Positions 51,383-59,934 of a DNA stretch of 64,000 nt are shown here, piece by piece; within the stretch, counting starts at the first letter, position 1; each line of letters begins with the position of its first letter. The DNA comes from CAIUGU01 sp965279735 (GTDB lineage: Bacteria > Pseudomonadota > Gammaproteobacteria > Steroidobacterales > Steroidobacteraceae): contig OZ257260.1 in NCBI GenBank assembly GCA_965279735.1, forward strand, positions 3,782,001-3,846,000, written 5' to 3'. The position numbers and the translations under genes were made by a program. The notes under the pieces are model-generated. The model searched no databases. It was not told the DNA's origin and saw only the letters and a list, made by a program, of their open reading frames with translations.

Positions 51383-51654
51383 CCTCACCCACTCCGTTTC
51401 CCTCTCCAGCAGGAGAGGGGGTCTGAAAGCCACCTCTCCTGGTGGAGGTCGCACAAAGTGCGGGTGAGGTCCTCACCCACTCCGTTTCCCTCTCCACCAG
51501 GAGAGGGGGTCCGATAGTTACTTCTCCTGACGGAGAGGTCGCACGCAGTGCTGGTGAGGTGCTCGCCCACTCCGTTTCCCTCTCCACCAGAGGAGAGGGG
51601 GTCGGATATCTACCTCTCCCGTGGGGAGAGGTCGCACAGAGTGCGGGTGAGGGG
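51383..51654 (+). repeat. Structured palindromic repeat cluster 3 (three units, ~90-bp period)
   Basis: Three more units in the same orientation, with small changes (for example GCACGCAGTGC in the third hairpin). It fills the gap between the DUF559 gene and the TIR-STAND gene, ending six bases before the latter's stop codon. Confidence 0.85.
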
Positions 51655-51659
51655 CAGGG

Positions 51660-54600
51660 TCAGGAGGCTGCGTTAACCCAGCCCGCCTGGATTTCCTTGA
51701 GCACCGACCCAAACCCATATTCGTCGAACAGCTTCTGCGCATCTCCCTGCACTTGTGGACCGGCGACGCCGTTCTGCAGTCGGCAGGCGAACCAGGCTTC
51801 GGTCGCCGTCGGCAAGGCTGGCGACTCTTCACCCGTTTCTTTCTTCAGGCGCAGCAGCATCTCGAGCGCGTGCAACGCCAGCGGTTCGCCCTCCTGCGTG
51901 CGAGACGTTCCGTAGAGAAAATCGACCAGCGCCAGCTTGTGGATGGCCTGCGAAGCCACCGCTTCGTTTGACGTTGGAGTTCCTGCGCTGGCCTGACGCA
52001 GGAAGGGCTCGGCTTCGGCACGGCGATTGGCGTGGTACAGATACATCCCGAGTGTCCCCGACCACTCCATCCGCAGCGGATCATCTTGAGCGGCGGACTT
52101 TTCGATGATGCTGAGCCCCAGCCTCAGCGATTCTTCATACCGCGGCCAGTCTTCGCGCTTGTAGGCCAGGAGGCCGATGATGTCGAGGTCGTTCAGGAGT
52201 TCGAGCGATTGCGCGCCATGCAGCGTTTCATGCAGGCGCAACGATCGCCCCGCCAGTGCAGTGGCCTTCTCGAGATGCCCGGTCCGGTTGAGCCTGCCGA
52301 TCCAGGCGCGCAGGAATTCACCCGTACCGTCGCTGACGGCGCCGTAGTGCCGCGAGTAGATTTCAAGCGCGCGGTTCAGCATGACATCCGCTTCCTCGAC
52401 ATGGTTGCTGTCAAGCAGAAGATACCCAAGCTGCGCACAACAGTTGCCCGTCAGCACATGCAGGGGACCACGCGTGCCCTCGGCCATCGCCAGGGCCTGG
52501 CGCAGAAGCGGCTCAGCTTCCTTGTCGTTGTCATGGGTCCGCAACAGGATGGCGAGTGAAAGCAGGGCATCGGCCGTTGATGAATGTCCGTTTGGAAAGA
52601 GCGCTTCAAGGATTTTCACCGCAGCGCGGCGACTCAACAGCGCATCCTCATACCTGTCCATTTCCTGGTAAAGCTCGGCAAGCTTTGACCAGGTGCCCGC
52701 TGGTTCCACATGGACCAGCCCGTAGACCGTGCCCTTCATGTCGAGCGCACGACGCAGCAACTGCTCGGCCCGCTCGAAGCGACCGGACAGGCGATACACG
52801 TTGGCTGCGCTTTCGAACGCGCTGGCGACAATATCGGGCGCCGACTCCGGACTCTTTTCGTTGATCTCCAGGAACCGTTGCAACTGCTGGTCTGCCGCAT
52901 CCGCATTCCCGGCGCGCGATTCCCGATAGGCGGCTTCCAGTTCGGCCATTCCGAGCGTGTAAGCGGGCACTCCTTCCGGGGAATGCTTGCTGACGATATC
53001 GGCTCGCCTGATGCACCGGTCGGCATCATCGTCGCGCCCCGTATCGCGATACAGGCTCGCCAGCGAAAGCAGGCAATCGCGAGTCAGGTGCAGGCCGGCA
53101 GCATCGGACTGCTTTTCAGCGATGCCTATTGCGCGCAGCAGGACTGCTTCCGCTTCCTTCAGCTCGCCGGCAGTTTCCAGTGCATCGGCCAGTCGGCGCA
53201 GCGGTCGAGCCACCCACACCGCCGTGTCGGGGCGTGCTTCGCTCTCATAGAACGAGACTTCGCGACGACGCAGCTCGATGGCTTCCTTCAGCCGATCGGT
53301 TTCGAGCAGCAGATCGGAAAGATACGCGAGCGGCCGGATGGTGCGATGTGCATCGGGAGGCAGCAGGGCATCGTTGTCGAGCGCGAGCCGCAGATATTTT
53401 TCGGCGGCCTGGAAACCGCCGACCGCAGACTGGAACTGTCCGAGATAGGTCAGGATCTCGAGGCAACACGTGAATAAATCCCTGCGCGAGACGTTCTTCT
53501 CCGCTTCCGGATGGTCCGCCATTTTCTTTACGGCATCCCACCCGTACCATGCCGCGACATCGAGATGGGCGGAGATCTGCCGCACCAGGGGCCACACGAT
53601 CGGATCGGTCGGGTCGTCCGGGCAAGTCCGCACGAAGGTAGTGGTCGCGAACGACCAGAGCGCATGGCGTTCAAGCGGCAGATCGACGCGCTCAACGGTC
53701 TGCACAAGGCCGTGCACGCGAAAGCTGTTCTCTTCCATCGTAACCATTGAATAGTCTGCAAGAGCCCCAAGTGCCTCACGGACCAGCTCTTCATCGTCCT
53801 CCGGCAGCGTCTCCTGCGGTTGGCCTGTGAGTTCCTGCTCCGAGAGCACCCTGATCGCATTGCGCAGGATGCCCGCGCCACGAACGAAAAACTCCAGCGG
53901 GATTGACGACGCCGCCATGAATGCCGCCAGTCGCAAGAGTGCCCGCGAGGGCGCCGGCAAACGGCTGATCGTCGCGGCCCACGTCGTCATCACTGCATCG
54001 GGATACTCGGTGGCGCCCAGCACACCCTTGCGCAACAGGCCCGCCGACTCATCGTTGTAGCGCTTGAGATACTGGCTGAAGCCCATGCGTTGCTTGCGCA
54101 TGTAAGCCGCTGCCTGCTCGAGAGCCAGCGGCAAACAGCCGAGTTGCTCGGCAAGGGTGTTGCAGGCAGCGAGTTCGTCCGCGGACGGCGCGGCAACGCC
54201 CGTTCTGTCGAGCAACAGTTGCCGTGCGGCTTCCGGCTGCAGAGCCTCGATGCGTGTGACGCCGATGGCAGTAGACCAGTCCGTGAATCTTGATGTGACG
54301 ATCGTCCGGCAACCGCCGCTCTTCGGCAGCCAGCGCTGAATGGATCCTTCGTCTTCAGCGTTGTCGATCACCAGCAACCGTTCTTCGCGTCCGGCGAGCT
54401 GTCTCAGCAATCGTTGGGCGCGCTCGCCCTGCTTGAGATCGGCGCTTTCGGGATTGAGCGTGGCGAAGAGATCGGCGTACTCCGCTTCCAGGCCGCCGGG
54501 ATTGCGGGCATCCACCCACAGGATCTGCGCATAGCAGCGCCAGAATTTTTCCGCGTACTCGCGAGCGAGGGTCGTCTTGCCCATCCCGCCCAGCGCGGCG

Positions 54601-55151
54601 ATCACATGCACCTGGCCCTGCGTCAGCGTTGCAGTCGGGTTCTCATGCAGTTGCTGGTGGATCGTGAGCATCTCCTGCTCGCGGCCGACGAAATGGGGGT
54701 TGTGGTGATAGCGCAGTAGCGATACCCGTTCCGTCTTTTCGGGGATCGGGCGGGCAAGCAATGCGCGCACCGATTCTGCCAATTGTTCCCAGCTGCCCGT
54801 GGCGCCAGTGTCGGCGAAGCTGATTTCCTGGGCCTGGAAGCGCTTGAGCGGGGGCGGGGCTACGTCCTCGAATCGTCCCTCGAACCGCAGGGGAATGATG
54901 TTCTCGGCCCCGTAGGTCTCGAACCGGGTCCATTGGGACTGTTGCCAGCGCGGGGTCAGTACGGCGAGCAGGATCCTGCTCGACTCGCAGCCGGACTCGA
55001 TTTCCTTGTGCCATTCGAACCCGGGCTTGAGGCGCAGCCGGTCAAACCAGATCCGGGCGGGGTCGATCCCCGCCGTGACCAGGCCGGCATGGACCCGTTC
55101 GGCGAACTGGAGGTCGCCTGACTGGTAGCTGATGAAGCAATCGTAGGACAA
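51660..55151 (-). CDS. TIR-NB-ARC-TPR STAND protein, probable antiphage defence (1163 aa)
   Basis: Residues 1-~130 are a TIR domain (YDCFISYQSGD, IWFDRLRLKPG, SSRILLAVLTPRWQQSQWTRFETYG), with E78 in the usual place of the NADase Glu. An NB-ARC ATPase follows: Walker A GGMGKTT (188-194), Walker B RLLVIDNAED (258-267) and LGCLPLALEQAAAYM. From about 540 to 1100 there are tandem TPR-like repeats, probably the sensor. The start is TTG, since no ATG is in frame upstream and the TIR strand begins at once; no clear ribosome site is seen. Sensing a phage product should trigger oligomerisation and NAD depletion. Confidence 0.87.
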   Translation of the reverse strand: MSYDCFISYQSGDLQFAERVHAGLVTAGIDPARIWFDRLRLKPGFEWHKEIESGCESSRILLAVLTPRWQQSQWTRFETYGAENIIPLRFEGRFEDVAPPPLKRFQAQEISFADTGATGSWEQLAESVRALLARPIPEKTERVSLLRYHHNPHFVGREQEMLTIHQQLHENPTATLTQGQVHVIAALGGMGKTTLAREYAEKFWRCYAQILWVDARNPGGLEAEYADLFATLNPESADLKQGERAQRLLRQLAGREERLLVIDNAEDEGSIQRWLPKSGGCRTIVTSRFTDWSTAIGVTRIEALQPEAARQLLLDRTGVAAPSADELAACNTLAEQLGCLPLALEQAAAYMRKQRMGFSQYLKRYNDESAGLLRKGVLGATEYPDAVMTTWAATISRLPAPSRALLRLAAFMAASSIPLEFFVRGAGILRNAIRVLSEQELTGQPQETLPEDDEELVREALGALADYSMVTMEENSFRVHGLVQTVERVDLPLERHALWSFATTTFVRTCPDDPTDPIVWPLVRQISAHLDVAAWYGWDAVKKMADHPEAEKNVSRRDLFTCCLEILTYLGQFQSAVGGFQAAEKYLRLALDNDALLPPDAHRTIRPLAYLSDLLLETDRLKEAIELRRREVSFYESEARPDTAVWVARPLRRLADALETAGELKEAEAVLLRAIGIAEKQSDAAGLHLTRDCLLSLASLYRDTGRDDDADRCIRRADIVSKHSPEGVPAYTLGMAELEAAYRESRAGNADAADQQLQRFLEINEKSPESAPDIVASAFESAANVYRLSGRFERAEQLLRRALDMKGTVYGLVHVEPAGTWSKLAELYQEMDRYEDALLSRRAAVKILEALFPNGHSSTADALLSLAILLRTHDNDKEAEPLLRQALAMAEGTRGPLHVLTGNCCAQLGYLLLDSNHVEEADVMLNRALEIYSRHYGAVSDGTGEFLRAWIGRLNRTGHLEKATALAGRSLRLHETLHGAQSLELLNDLDIIGLLAYKREDWPRYEESLRLGLSIIEKSAAQDDPLRMEWSGTLGMYLYHANRRAEAEPFLRQASAGTPTSNEAVASQAIHKLALVDFLYGTSRTQEGEPLALHALEMLLRLKKETGEESPALPTATEAWFACRLQNGVAGPQVQGDAQKLFDEYGFGSVLKEIQAGWVNAAS

Positions 55152-55238
55152 GGAGGGCCGCGTCCGGGCATCATTGGAGATGGGGGGATTATGCGTGTTC
55201 GGCCTGCTTGTCCGGGCATCTCCTCATAGCCATTCCCT

Positions 55239-55257
55239 ATTTCGGTAACAATTTGGT
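55239..55257 (+). promoter_or_regulatory. Shared 19-bp motif upstream of cysI
   Basis: ATTTCGGTAACAATTTGGT matches ATTTCCGTAACAATGCGGT upstream of cysH (57681-57699) at 16 of 19 positions. It lies 41 bp before the cysI start. It may bind a sulfur-assimilation regulator such as a CysB-type protein. Confidence 0.55.
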
Positions 55258-55298
55258 CGCGTTACAGTTCTAACCATGTCTCAGAGTTCCTTCTGACA

Positions 55299-56957
55299 AT
55301 GTATATCTACGACGAAATCGACCAGCGGGTGGTGGACGAGCGGGTTGCGCAGTTCCGCGACCAGACCCGTCGCTTCCTGGCCGGCCAGCTATCCGACGAC
55401 GATTTCCGTGCGCTACGGCTCCGTAACGGCCTGTATATCCAGCGTTTTGCGCCGATGTTGCGGGTGTCGATCCCCTACGGCCTGCTGTCGACGCAGCAGC
55501 TGCGGATGCTGGGTCGGATTGCCCGGGAGTACGACAAGAACTTTGGCCACTTCAGCACCCGGCAGAACATCCAGTACAACTGGCCCAAGCTCGAGGACGT
55601 GCCGGACATCCTGGCCCTGCTAGCCAGCGTGCAGATGCATGCGATCCAGACCAGCGGCAACTGCATTCGCAACGTCACGGCGGACCATTTCGCCGGCGTC
55701 GCGCCCGATGAGCTCGAAGACCCGCGTCCCTGGTGCGAAATCATCCGCCAGTGGGCGACGCTCCATCCCGAATTCTCGTTCCTGCCCCGCAAGTTCAAGA
55801 TTGCAGTGACGGGTTCGCCGCAGGACCGCGCTGCGTCCAAGGTTCATGACGTCGGCCTGCACATCAAACGCAATGCCCAGGGCGAGATCGGATTCGAGGT
55901 GCTGGTAGGTGGTGGCCTCGGCCGCATGCCGATGATCGGGCACGTCATCCGGGAATGGATTGGTCCACGCGATCTGCTCGCCTACCTCGATGCGATCCTG
56001 CGCGTGTACAACATGGGCGGTCGTCGCGACAACATCCATAAAGCCCGCATCAAGGTGCTCGTGAAGTCGCTCGGACCCGCGAAGTTCCATGAGCTGGTGG
56101 ATGCCGAATTCGAGAAGTCGCGTGACATCGCACCGGTGCTGACCGATGCGGAAATCGCGCGTGTAAAGGCTTATTTCGTGCCGCCGAAGTACGACACGCT
56201 GCAGGACGAGGACGTCATCACCGGCCGCGGCAACGAGTTCCGCAACTGGTACCAGCGCAATACGCGCAGGCACAAGATCGCGGGTTATCGCGCCGTTGTT
56301 GTGTCGCTGAAGTCACCTGCACGTCCGCCTGGTGACATCACCGATGTCGAGATGGAAAAGGTTGCAGACATCGCCGATAAGTACTCACTCGGCATGGTCC
56401 GCTCGACGCATGACCAGAACCTGATCCTGGCGGATGTGCGCCAGCGCGATCTGCAGGCTGTCTGGCAGGCGCTGAAGGAGATCGATCTCGCGACCCCGAA
56501 TGTCGGGACGCTCACCGACATGATCGCGTGCCCGGGCCTCGATCTCTGCAGTCTTGCGAACGCCGGTACGATCGATGTCGCACGGCAGATCAACGAGCGC
56601 TTCGACAACCTCGACTACCTCTATGACATCGGCGATATTGAACTCAAGATGTCCGGCTGCATGAACGCATGCGGTCATCATCACGTCGGTCACATCGGCA
56701 TCCTCGGTGTCGATAAGAGCGGCGAGGAGTGGTACCAGATCACCCTCGGCGGTTCTGCCGGTGGCCTCGATGCGGCGCTTGGCACCGTCATCGGCCCTTC
56801 CGTCGCCAAGAACGACGTGGGCGAAACCCTCGAGCGCATCCTGAACGTCTATGTTGACCAGCGGCAGGAAGGCGAACGTTTCCTCGATACCTTCCGCCGT
56901 GTCGGCGTTGCTCCCTTCAAGGCCCGTGTATATGCCCCAGCTAATCAGGCAGCGTGA
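55299..56957 (+). CDS. cysI: Sulfite reductase hemoprotein (552 aa)
   Basis: The protein reduces sulfite to sulfide with six electrons using a coupled siroheme and [4Fe-4S] cluster. The cluster ligands are in ACPGLDLC and GCMNACGHH. Duplicated ferrite/siroheme half-domains are visible (FSTRQNIQYNWPKLEDVPDIL, TSGNCIRNVT and THDQNLILADV). The 552 aa length fits. The next gene overlaps its end. No flavoprotein CysJ is encoded in the window, which points to a ferredoxin or another electron donor. Confidence 0.92.
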   Translation: MYIYDEIDQRVVDERVAQFRDQTRRFLAGQLSDDDFRALRLRNGLYIQRFAPMLRVSIPYGLLSTQQLRMLGRIAREYDKNFGHFSTRQNIQYNWPKLEDVPDILALLASVQMHAIQTSGNCIRNVTADHFAGVAPDELEDPRPWCEIIRQWATLHPEFSFLPRKFKIAVTGSPQDRAASKVHDVGLHIKRNAQGEIGFEVLVGGGLGRMPMIGHVIREWIGPRDLLAYLDAILRVYNMGGRRDNIHKARIKVLVKSLGPAKFHELVDAEFEKSRDIAPVLTDAEIARVKAYFVPPKYDTLQDEDVITGRGNEFRNWYQRNTRRHKIAGYRAVVVSLKSPARPPGDITDVEMEKVADIADKYSLGMVRSTHDQNLILADVRQRDLQAVWQALKEIDLATPNVGTLTDMIACPGLDLCSLANAGTIDVARQINERFDNLDYLYDIGDIELKMSGCMNACGHHHVGHIGILGVDKSGEEWYQITLGGSAGGLDAALGTVIGPSVAKNDVGETLERILNVYVDQRQEGERFLDTFRRVGVAPFKARVYAPANQAA

Positions 56958-57420
56958 AGTCGTCGCCGACGACTGGCGCAACATTGACGACGACCCCCAG
57001 GGCCGCGACCGGGCGCTGATCATTCCGTTTGCCCGCTGGCTGGCCGAGCGCGACCAGTGGTGGTTGTGGGACGGCAAGCTCGGCGTCCGGATCGGTCCCA
57101 CCGACCCCGTCGAAGCTCTGGAACGCGATTTCCTCCGGATCTCCCTAGTCGCCATCGAATTCAGCGGGATCGGTGAAGGCCGGGGCTATACCCAGGCCCA
57201 ACTTCTCCGCCGTCGCTACAAGTTCACCGGCGAGATCCGCGCCGTCGGCAAGGTCCAGCGCGATCAGCTCTTCTACATGGCCCGCTGCGGCTTCGACGCC
57301 TTCGAACTCCCCGACGGTGCCGACACCTCCGTCGCCCTCGCTGCCTTCAACGACTTTTCCATTAAATATCAAGACTCTACCGATCAAGGGCTCGCGCTCT
57401 CGCGCCGCGCCGGCACCTAG
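56932..57420 (+). CDS. DUF934-family protein of the sulfite reductase operon (162 aa)
   Basis: The ATG at 56932 overlaps the 3' end of cysI by 26 bp, so the two are coupled. IPFARWLAERD, GKLGVRIGPTDPVEAL, FSGIGEGRGYTQAQLLRRRY, GEIRAVGKVQRDQLFYMARCGFDAFELPDG are the standard DUF934 motifs. The family nearly always follows cysI and is thought to assist sulfite reduction, but its biochemical function is not settled. Confidence 0.92.
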   Translation: MPQLIRQREVVADDWRNIDDDPQGRDRALIIPFARWLAERDQWWLWDGKLGVRIGPTDPVEALERDFLRISLVAIEFSGIGEGRGYTQAQLLRRRYKFTGEIRAVGKVQRDQLFYMARCGFDAFELPDGADTSVALAAFNDFSIKYQDSTDQGLALSRRAGT

Positions 57421-57729
57421 CGGTCCGAATCGACCCTGCCCACCGGCCTCACCTCTCCGAATCCGGGTCTGATCTGGCTTGCTGCTACCCAGCGATTTTC
57501 GGAACCGTGTGAGGCAGGACGCCGAACCCGGAGACTACAGGGACGTACTCGCGCCGTTTCTGAAAACACCTTGCGGCTCGAAACCCATCAGAAGGTCCTC
57601 TGATAACAACCCATCATCAATACAAAACAAAAGAGTCTTTCCGGATATATGCCCCCCTTCAGTACAGTGCAGGAATGCCCATTTCCGTAACAATGCGGTA
57701 ACACCTGCTCACGCAGGCAAGCAGACGCC
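57421..57729 (+). other. Intergenic region between DUF934 and cysH
   Basis: This 309-bp stretch holds no supported gene. The shared cys motif lies at 57681-57699, close to the cysH start, so cysH probably has its own promoter here. A small TTTT-rich area around 57620-57640 does not form a clear terminator. Confidence 0.5.
57681..57699 (+). promoter_or_regulatory. Shared 19-bp motif upstream of cysH
   Basis: ATTTCCGTAACAATGCGGT lies 30 bp before the cysH ATG and matches the motif before cysI at 16 of 19 positions, including an exact GTAACAAT. Confidence 0.55.
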
Positions 57730-58476
57730 ATGACGACCACTGAAGAGCTTTCACCCCGACTTGCCGAGCTGGTGCGCAACTCCGCCGCACAGCTTGAGCA
57801 GGCTGCGCGGGACTACAAGGACGTGGTGTATTCCAACAGTCTGGGCCCCGAGTCGGCCGTGCTGATGGACCTGATCTGCACGTATGCGCCGGCCATCCAG
57901 CTCTTCACGATCGACACCGGCCGCCTGCCGGATGAAACGCTTGCACTGCTGGATCGCGTCGAGCGACGGTATGAGCGCCGGATCAAGGTCTACTACCCGG
58001 ACAGCGCGGCAGTCGAGGCCTATGTCCAGGAAAACGGCATCAACGGGTTCTACGCCGGGCTCGAAGAGCGCCAGTCCTGCTGCCATGTCCGCAAGGTCGA
58101 GCCGTTCAAGCGAGCAGTCGCCGGGCACAAGGCGTGGATCACTGGTGTTCGGCGCGAACAGTCTGCCGAGCGTGCGAAAGGTGAAGCCCTGTCGTGGGAC
58201 GATCGCTACGAGATGTGGAAGGTCAGCCCCCTGCTCGACTGGACCGAAACCGACATCTGGGACTACATCAAAGCCCACAACCTGCCTTACAACCCGCTGC
58301 ACGACAAAGGCTATCCGAGCATCGGCTGCGCGCCTTGCACGCGTGCGGTGGAGCCGGGCGCTGATCCCCGTTCGGGTCGCTGGTGGTGGGAGAATCCGGA
58401 TACGCGTGAATGCGGATTGCAGCCGCGTCGCGTGATTCCCATCAAGATCGAACCGCGCCGCGCCGCCGGCGCCTGA
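57730..58476 (+). CDS. cysH: Adenylyl-sulfate (APS) reductase, iron-sulfur type (248 aa)
   Basis: It reduces activated sulfate to sulfite. The PAPS-reductase fold is seen in VVYSNSLGPESAVLMDLI, LFTIDTGRLPDETLALLDRVE and ITGVRREQSAERA. The CC (RQSCCHVRKVEPF) and CxxC (IGCAPCTRA) pairs are ligands of a [4Fe-4S] cluster, which marks APS-using enzymes rather than the E. coli PAPS type. The active-site Cys is in ECGLQ near the C-terminus, where the usual ECGLH/ECGIH has Gln instead of His. cysG follows after 18 bp. Confidence 0.9.
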   Translation: MTTTEELSPRLAELVRNSAAQLEQAARDYKDVVYSNSLGPESAVLMDLICTYAPAIQLFTIDTGRLPDETLALLDRVERRYERRIKVYYPDSAAVEAYVQENGINGFYAGLEERQSCCHVRKVEPFKRAVAGHKAWITGVRREQSAERAKGEALSWDDRYEMWKVSPLLDWTETDIWDYIKAHNLPYNPLHDKGYPSIGCAPCTRAVEPGADPRSGRWWWENPDTRECGLQPRRVIPIKIEPRRAAGA

Positions 58477-58494
58477 TTCCAAGCAAGCCCAGAA

Positions 58495-59934
58495 ATGGAA
58501 TATTTCCCTATCTTCCTGCGTCTGGCGGGCGAACCCGTGCTGGTCGTCGGAGGCGGCGAAGTGGCCGCACGCAAGGTCGATCTGCTGTTGCGTGCCCGTG
58601 CAGATGTCACGGTCGTCGCGCCCGAACTGGGCTCGCGTCTCGCTGCCCTGGTTGCGCAGAACTCCGTTGCCCACGTTGCGGGCGAGTTCCAGCCCGAACA
58701 CCTGAATGGCATGCGGCTCGCGATTGCAGCGACCGATCGTCAGTCCGTGAACGCCTGGGTTGCGCATCAGGCCGAAGCCCGCGGCATCGATGTGAACGTC
58801 GTGGACGATCGCGAACTGTCGCGTTTCATCATGCCGGCGATCATCGACCGGTCGCCGATCATTGCGGCGGTGGCGAGTGGCGGCGATGCGCCGGTGCTTA
58901 CCCGCCGGCTGCGCGAAAAACTCGAAGCTTTCCTGCCGCATCGCCTCGGTGATCTTGCGCGGTTTGCCGGCAGCCTGCGAACAACGGTCAAGAAGCGCTT
59001 GCCGGAAGCTCCAGCACGCCGCCGTTTCTGGGAGAAATTCTTCGATGGCCCACTCGCCGCAGATGTACTCGCTGGCAGGGATGCAGCGACCATCAGCCGC
59101 AACGTGGAATCGAGCCTGGTCGAGGCTGCGCGAAATGCCGGTGAGGCGAAGAAGGGAGAAGTCGCGCTGGTAGGCGCAGGTCCTGGCGATCCCGGCTTGC
59201 TGACATTGCGGGCGCTGCGTGTTCTCCAGAATGCCGATGTCGTGCTGTACGACCGGCTCGTATCGAATGAAGTGCTCGATCTCGCACGTCGTGATGCCGA
59301 ACGTATCTACGTCGGTAAAGTCGCCGGTGGATCTTCAGGCTCGCAGGCGGAGATCAACGCCTTGCTCGTGAAGCTTGCGCTCGAAGGCAAGCGGGTATGT
59401 CGCCTCAAGGGGGGCGATTCCTTCATCTTCGGTCGCGGTGGCGAAGAACTCGAAGCACTCGTGAAGCACGGCATCCGCTTTGAAGTGGTTCCGGGCATCA
59501 CGGCGGCGATTGGTTGCGCGGCTTATGCCGGCATTCCGCTGACGCATCGTGACTACGCCCAGTCGCTGACGTTCGTGACCGGCCATGGCAAGGACGATGG
59601 CGAAGCGCCCGACTGGGAAGCGCTCTCGCGACCCAACCAGACTGTCGTGTTCTACATGGGCCTCAAATCGCTTGGAAACATCGTCGCGCACCTGCGGAAG
59701 AATGGTGCCCCGGAGAATCGCGCTGCTGCCGTCGTCGAGCAGGGCACCAGTACGGAACAGCGCGTGATAACCGGTACGCTGGCAACACTCGAAAGCCTTG
59801 TTACCGCGGCGGGAATTGCTTCGCCCAGCCTGCTGATCGTCGGTGAGGTTACGCGCCTGCATGACACGCTGCGCTGGTTCCAGTCGGCTGCCGGCACGGA
59901 TGAAAACCTGTCTGCCGGGAGGCTCTCGGCATGA
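58495..59934 (+). CDS. cysG: Siroheme synthase, trifunctional (479 aa)
   Basis: The N-terminal half is the precorrin-2 dehydrogenase/ferrochelatase (VLVVGGGEVAARKVDLLLRA, ATDRQSVNAWV), the C-terminal half the uroporphyrinogen-III methyltransferase (GAGPGDPGLLTLRALRVLQNADVVLYDRLV, RLKGGDSFIFGRGGEEL, VPGITAAIGCAAYAGIPLTHR). Length is normal. It makes the siroheme needed by cysI. Its stop overlaps the start of the cysteine synthase gene (ATGA). Confidence 0.94.
   Translation: MEYFPIFLRLAGEPVLVVGGGEVAARKVDLLLRARADVTVVAPELGSRLAALVAQNSVAHVAGEFQPEHLNGMRLAIAATDRQSVNAWVAHQAEARGIDVNVVDDRELSRFIMPAIIDRSPIIAAVASGGDAPVLTRRLREKLEAFLPHRLGDLARFAGSLRTTVKKRLPEAPARRRFWEKFFDGPLAADVLAGRDAATISRNVESSLVEAARNAGEAKKGEVALVGAGPGDPGLLTLRALRVLQNADVVLYDRLVSNEVLDLARRDAERIYVGKVAGGSSGSQAEINALLVKLALEGKRVCRLKGGDSFIFGRGGEELEALVKHGIRFEVVPGITAAIGCAAYAGIPLTHRDYAQSLTFVTGHGKDDGEAPDWEALSRPNQTVVFYMGLKSLGNIVAHLRKNGAPENRAAAVVEQGTSTEQRVITGTLATLESLVTAAGIASPSLLIVGEVTRLHDTLRWFQSAAGTDENLSAGRLSA

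Noticed and set aside
51315..51587. N-terminal extension of the DUF559 protein
   Set aside because: The added residues (repeated ERETEWV/PSPAGEGN-like text) come from repeat cluster 3; the family N-terminus begins at ATG 51314.
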